Positions 62,901 through 64,000 of a stretch of 64,000 bases of DNA are shown here, piece by piece (the stretch's first letter is position 1; the number at the start of each line of letters is the position of its first letter). Made by a program: the position numbers and the translations under genes. Source of the stretch: Rhea pennata (taxonomy: Eukaryota > Chordata > Aves > Rheiformes > Rheidae); NCBI RefSeq assembly GCF_028389875.1, contig NC_084674.1:10573501-10637500 (forward strand). The letters run 5' to 3'. The notes under the pieces are model-generated. The model was not told the origin of the DNA. It worked only from the letters and a program-made list of their open reading frames with translations, and ran no database searches.

Positions 62901-63932
62901 AAGATCTTATGCCAACAGACATTTATCAGTATTATTCTGGTTTATATTAGAGTTTTAGTTATACAAGAAGAAAAATCTGTGTCCTTGATTATTCTTCAAA
63001 TATGGTGAGTACAATTAATGTTAGCTATGGAAAAGGAAATCCTGAGATGCCAGAGAATTTCTCCCAAAAGGAAGAAAGATACTCAAAATGTGAGTGCACA
63101 CAAATCTACTGCATGTCTGTTGCATATATACAATTTACAGAATTACCATGTGAATTGGCTAGGCTCAAAAAAAAACCAACTAAACAAAAAAAAAGTGGCA
63201 CCTTAAACTGCAAATACAAACCAAGTGACTGGCAGAAGCAAGGTAACAAGCATCTCTAAAATCAGTGATCAAAACCAACTACACAAAACCCAAGTTGTTC
63301 CATGGCAGCAGCAAATTTAGATGCTTATGGATTTGTATTTCCTGTACTCCCTCTCCCCAAAATAAACTCCTGTCCTTTCCCTTACCATATGGTTTCTTTT
63401 GCTACTTTTCCCCTCCTTACTTCAGAAAAGTCCACCCTGGTCTAGAGACAGCATGTATGACTGGTTTCAATCCATGCACATGCCGATGTGCCTCCAAAAT
63501 GGAGCAGACCATGGGTAAGCTCATGCTGCAGCCTTTCCCTCAGAGAAAATACTGTTTGAGTTTTCCCCAAGTCACCAGTAGTCAAAGAATGTGTTAAAAC
63601 CCAGCAGATCTGAAATGTTCATGTCTTGTCAAATTTGATGGCCCCTGGCCAAATGATCGAAAAGTCAATGGGGGCCTAAAGGGCAGAATGAAAAAAATCA
63701 ATGGAAAGAGGTGATAACAGCAGAAAGTGTATCTCCTTGGGAGACTAGCCTGCAATAAACGTTCACTGCTCTTTCTAGAGAAACTGAAAAGAAACCTATT
63801 CACATTTCGAAGCACAGCTGCTTACCGCTCAATGACATAGAAGTTGTCTCCATCATCCCCTTGGTCAATCACATGTTCCTGAGGTTTCACCTTCCTCTCA
63901 AACATAGCATCAAGGACCTGAGACAGCTGCTC
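47839..63932 (-). CDS. PRKAR2A: PRKAR2A, cAMP-dependent protein kinase RII-alpha subunit (3' seven coding exons)
   Basis: Seven exons join in frame to 777 nt: 258 residues plus stop of a protein of about 400. The N-terminal docking domain and inhibitor site are encoded beyond the right edge. Both cyclic-nucleotide-binding domains are present: the phosphate-binding cassette of domain A is [15 protein letters not shown], that of domain [16 protein letters not shown], each with the Glu and Arg that hold cAMP. The product keeps the catalytic subunits of protein kinase A inactive until cAMP binds. RII-alpha is favoured over RII-beta by TKDNQ-type wording ([10 protein letters not shown]) and [20 protein letters not shown]; the end [13 protein letters not shown] mixes features of both. 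Intron 48682-49280 (599 nt) and intron 47973-48542 (570 nt) hold nothing I can name. Confidence 0.95.
48543..48681 (-). CDS. PRKAR2A: PRKAR2A coding exon (domain B cassette)
   Basis: 139 nt beginning [20 protein letters not shown], then [20 protein letters not shown] and ending EVKCL plus one base. It carries the second cAMP-binding cassette. Acceptor TTACAG, donor TTAG|GTAAGG, end phase 1. Confidence 0.96.
49281..49346 (-). CDS. PRKAR2A: PRKAR2A coding exon
   Basis: 22 codons, [20 protein letters not shown] and then SK. Acceptor TCACAG, donor AAG|GTGAGT, phase 0. Part of the domain B beta-barrel. Confidence 0.95.
49866..50770 (+). mobile_element. Degenerate CR1 LINE fragment (reverse transcriptase to 3' region)
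   Basis: Ordered segments typical of avian CR1 are present: GGGGAACTACAGGCCAACCA near 49886, GTTAATAATCTGGAGGATAG near 50093, GGATGATACCAGATTGAG near 50140, ATTCAGAGGGACC near 50193, CCAGAGTACCATGTGCAGTT near 50470, ATGAGGAGAGGCTAAGAG near 50566 and ACACAGTGAAAGGACAAGAG near 50701. The frame is broken throughout and parts are missing, so it is inactive. It lies antisense to PRKAR2A. Confidence 0.75.
51574..51616 (+). repeat. A-rich tract with short AT/AC repeat after it
   Basis: Runs of 20 and 16 A separated by GAAAAAG, then alternating ACATATATATACATATAC-type sequence to about 51650. It lies in a PRKAR2A intron. Confidence 0.9.
51788..51832 (+). repeat. (A9-10 G)n tract
   Basis: Runs of about ten A, each broken by a single G at regular spacing, four to five times. 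In a PRKAR2A intron. Confidence 0.9.
53510..53584 (-). CDS. PRKAR2A: PRKAR2A coding exon
   Basis: 25 codons, [20 protein letters not shown] and then RIISQ, the start of domain B. Acceptor TTCCAG, donor CAG|GTATTT, phase 0. A second AG four codons in would break the frame, so the first was chosen. Confidence 0.94.
53585..55351. other. PRKAR2A intron
   Basis: 1.8 kb of AT-rich intron with an AAATA microsatellite near 54686-54714. Nothing else recognised. Confidence 0.6.
55352..55453 (-). CDS. PRKAR2A: PRKAR2A coding exon
   Basis: 34 codons beginning [20 protein letters not shown] and ending SVPLLKSLE, the helix linking the two cAMP-binding domains. Acceptor TGTAG, donor GAG|GTAATG, phase 0. 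Confidence 0.95.
55454..58678. other. PRKAR2A intron
   Basis: 3.2 kb of AT-rich intron with an AAAAG-rich tract near 56549-56602 and a T run at 56967-56983. No exon or RNA gene seen. Confidence 0.6.
58679..58832 (-). CDS. PRKAR2A: PRKAR2A coding exon (domain A cassette)
   Basis: 154 nt. After completing Arg it reads [20 protein letters not shown], then [17 protein letters not shown] and ends EGALWGL. The Glu and the Arg of PRAA are the cAMP contacts. Acceptor TTCCAG, donor CTG|GTAAGG. Confidence 0.96.
58833..63825. other. PRKAR2A intron (5.0 kb)
   Basis: The longest PRKAR2A intron in the window. It has a 22-base A run at 61379-61400. Short frames on both strands have no family match. Confidence 0.6.
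61379..61400 (+). repeat. Poly(A) run, 22 bases
   Basis: Uninterrupted A run in the 5.0 kb PRKAR2A intron. Confidence 0.95.
63826..63932 (-). CDS. PRKAR2A: PRKAR2A coding exon (first in window)
   Basis: 107 nt encoding [20 protein letters not shown] and then [15 protein letters not shown] plus two bases, the start of cAMP-binding domain A. Acceptor TATAG, donor GCG|GTAAG, end phase 2. Confidence 0.95.
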
Positions 63933-64000
63933 CTATAAAATAAACAGGAGAAAAGAAAAAACAAACCCACCCCCCAAAATACAACTTAGTATTATTTGCT

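Noticed and set aside
1-64000. tRNA, rRNA, CRISPR or intact viral elements
   Set aside because: None was recognisable on either strand by reading; small nucleolar or micro RNAs in introns cannot be excluded without a covariance search.

Overview
The window is vertebrate nuclear DNA, most likely from a bird. It holds split genes with GT-AG introns, short introns, two CpG islands at gene starts and degenerate CR1-type LINE pieces. I see no Alu-, L1- or other mammal-type repeats. Species cannot be fixed from the sequence alone, and another sauropsid is possible.

All recognisable genes lie on the minus strand, head to tail. From right to left: (1) the 3' part of PRKAR2A (RII-alpha regulatory subunit of cAMP-dependent protein kinase), seven coding exons from 63932 to 47839, followed by a probable 3' UTR of about 3.9 kb ending near 43890; (2) RPP14 (RNase P/MRP subunit p14), five coding exons from a CpG island at 41787 to a stop at 37928; (3) HTD2 (mitochondrial 3-hydroxyacyl-thioester dehydratase 2), one uninterrupted frame (37882 to 37376) inside the last RPP14 exon, 45 bases after the RPP14 stop; (4) PXK (PX-domain kinase-like protein, MONaKA), seventeen coding exons from a second CpG island at 34663 to 5634, with the last part of the protein beyond the left edge.

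Exon edges were placed by hand from splice sites, reading frame and protein family recognition. Phases agree through all junctions: 1528 nt for PXK, 387 nt for RPP14 and 777 nt for PRKAR2A.

The most interesting observation is the RPP14/HTD2 unit. Between the RPP14 AUG and the HTD2 AUG the spliced message has only one other AUG, which opens a two-codon frame (Met-Ser-stop). That layout would let scanning ribosomes reach HTD2. Other points are three tandem CTCF-like motifs in a duplicated GC-rich unit upstream of PXK, a (GGGGCC)6 tract right after the RPP14 intron 2 donor, a twelve-unit minisatellite in PXK intron 1, and a strong orientation bias of long A/T runs inside the genes. I found no RNA genes, CRISPR arrays or intact mobile elements.
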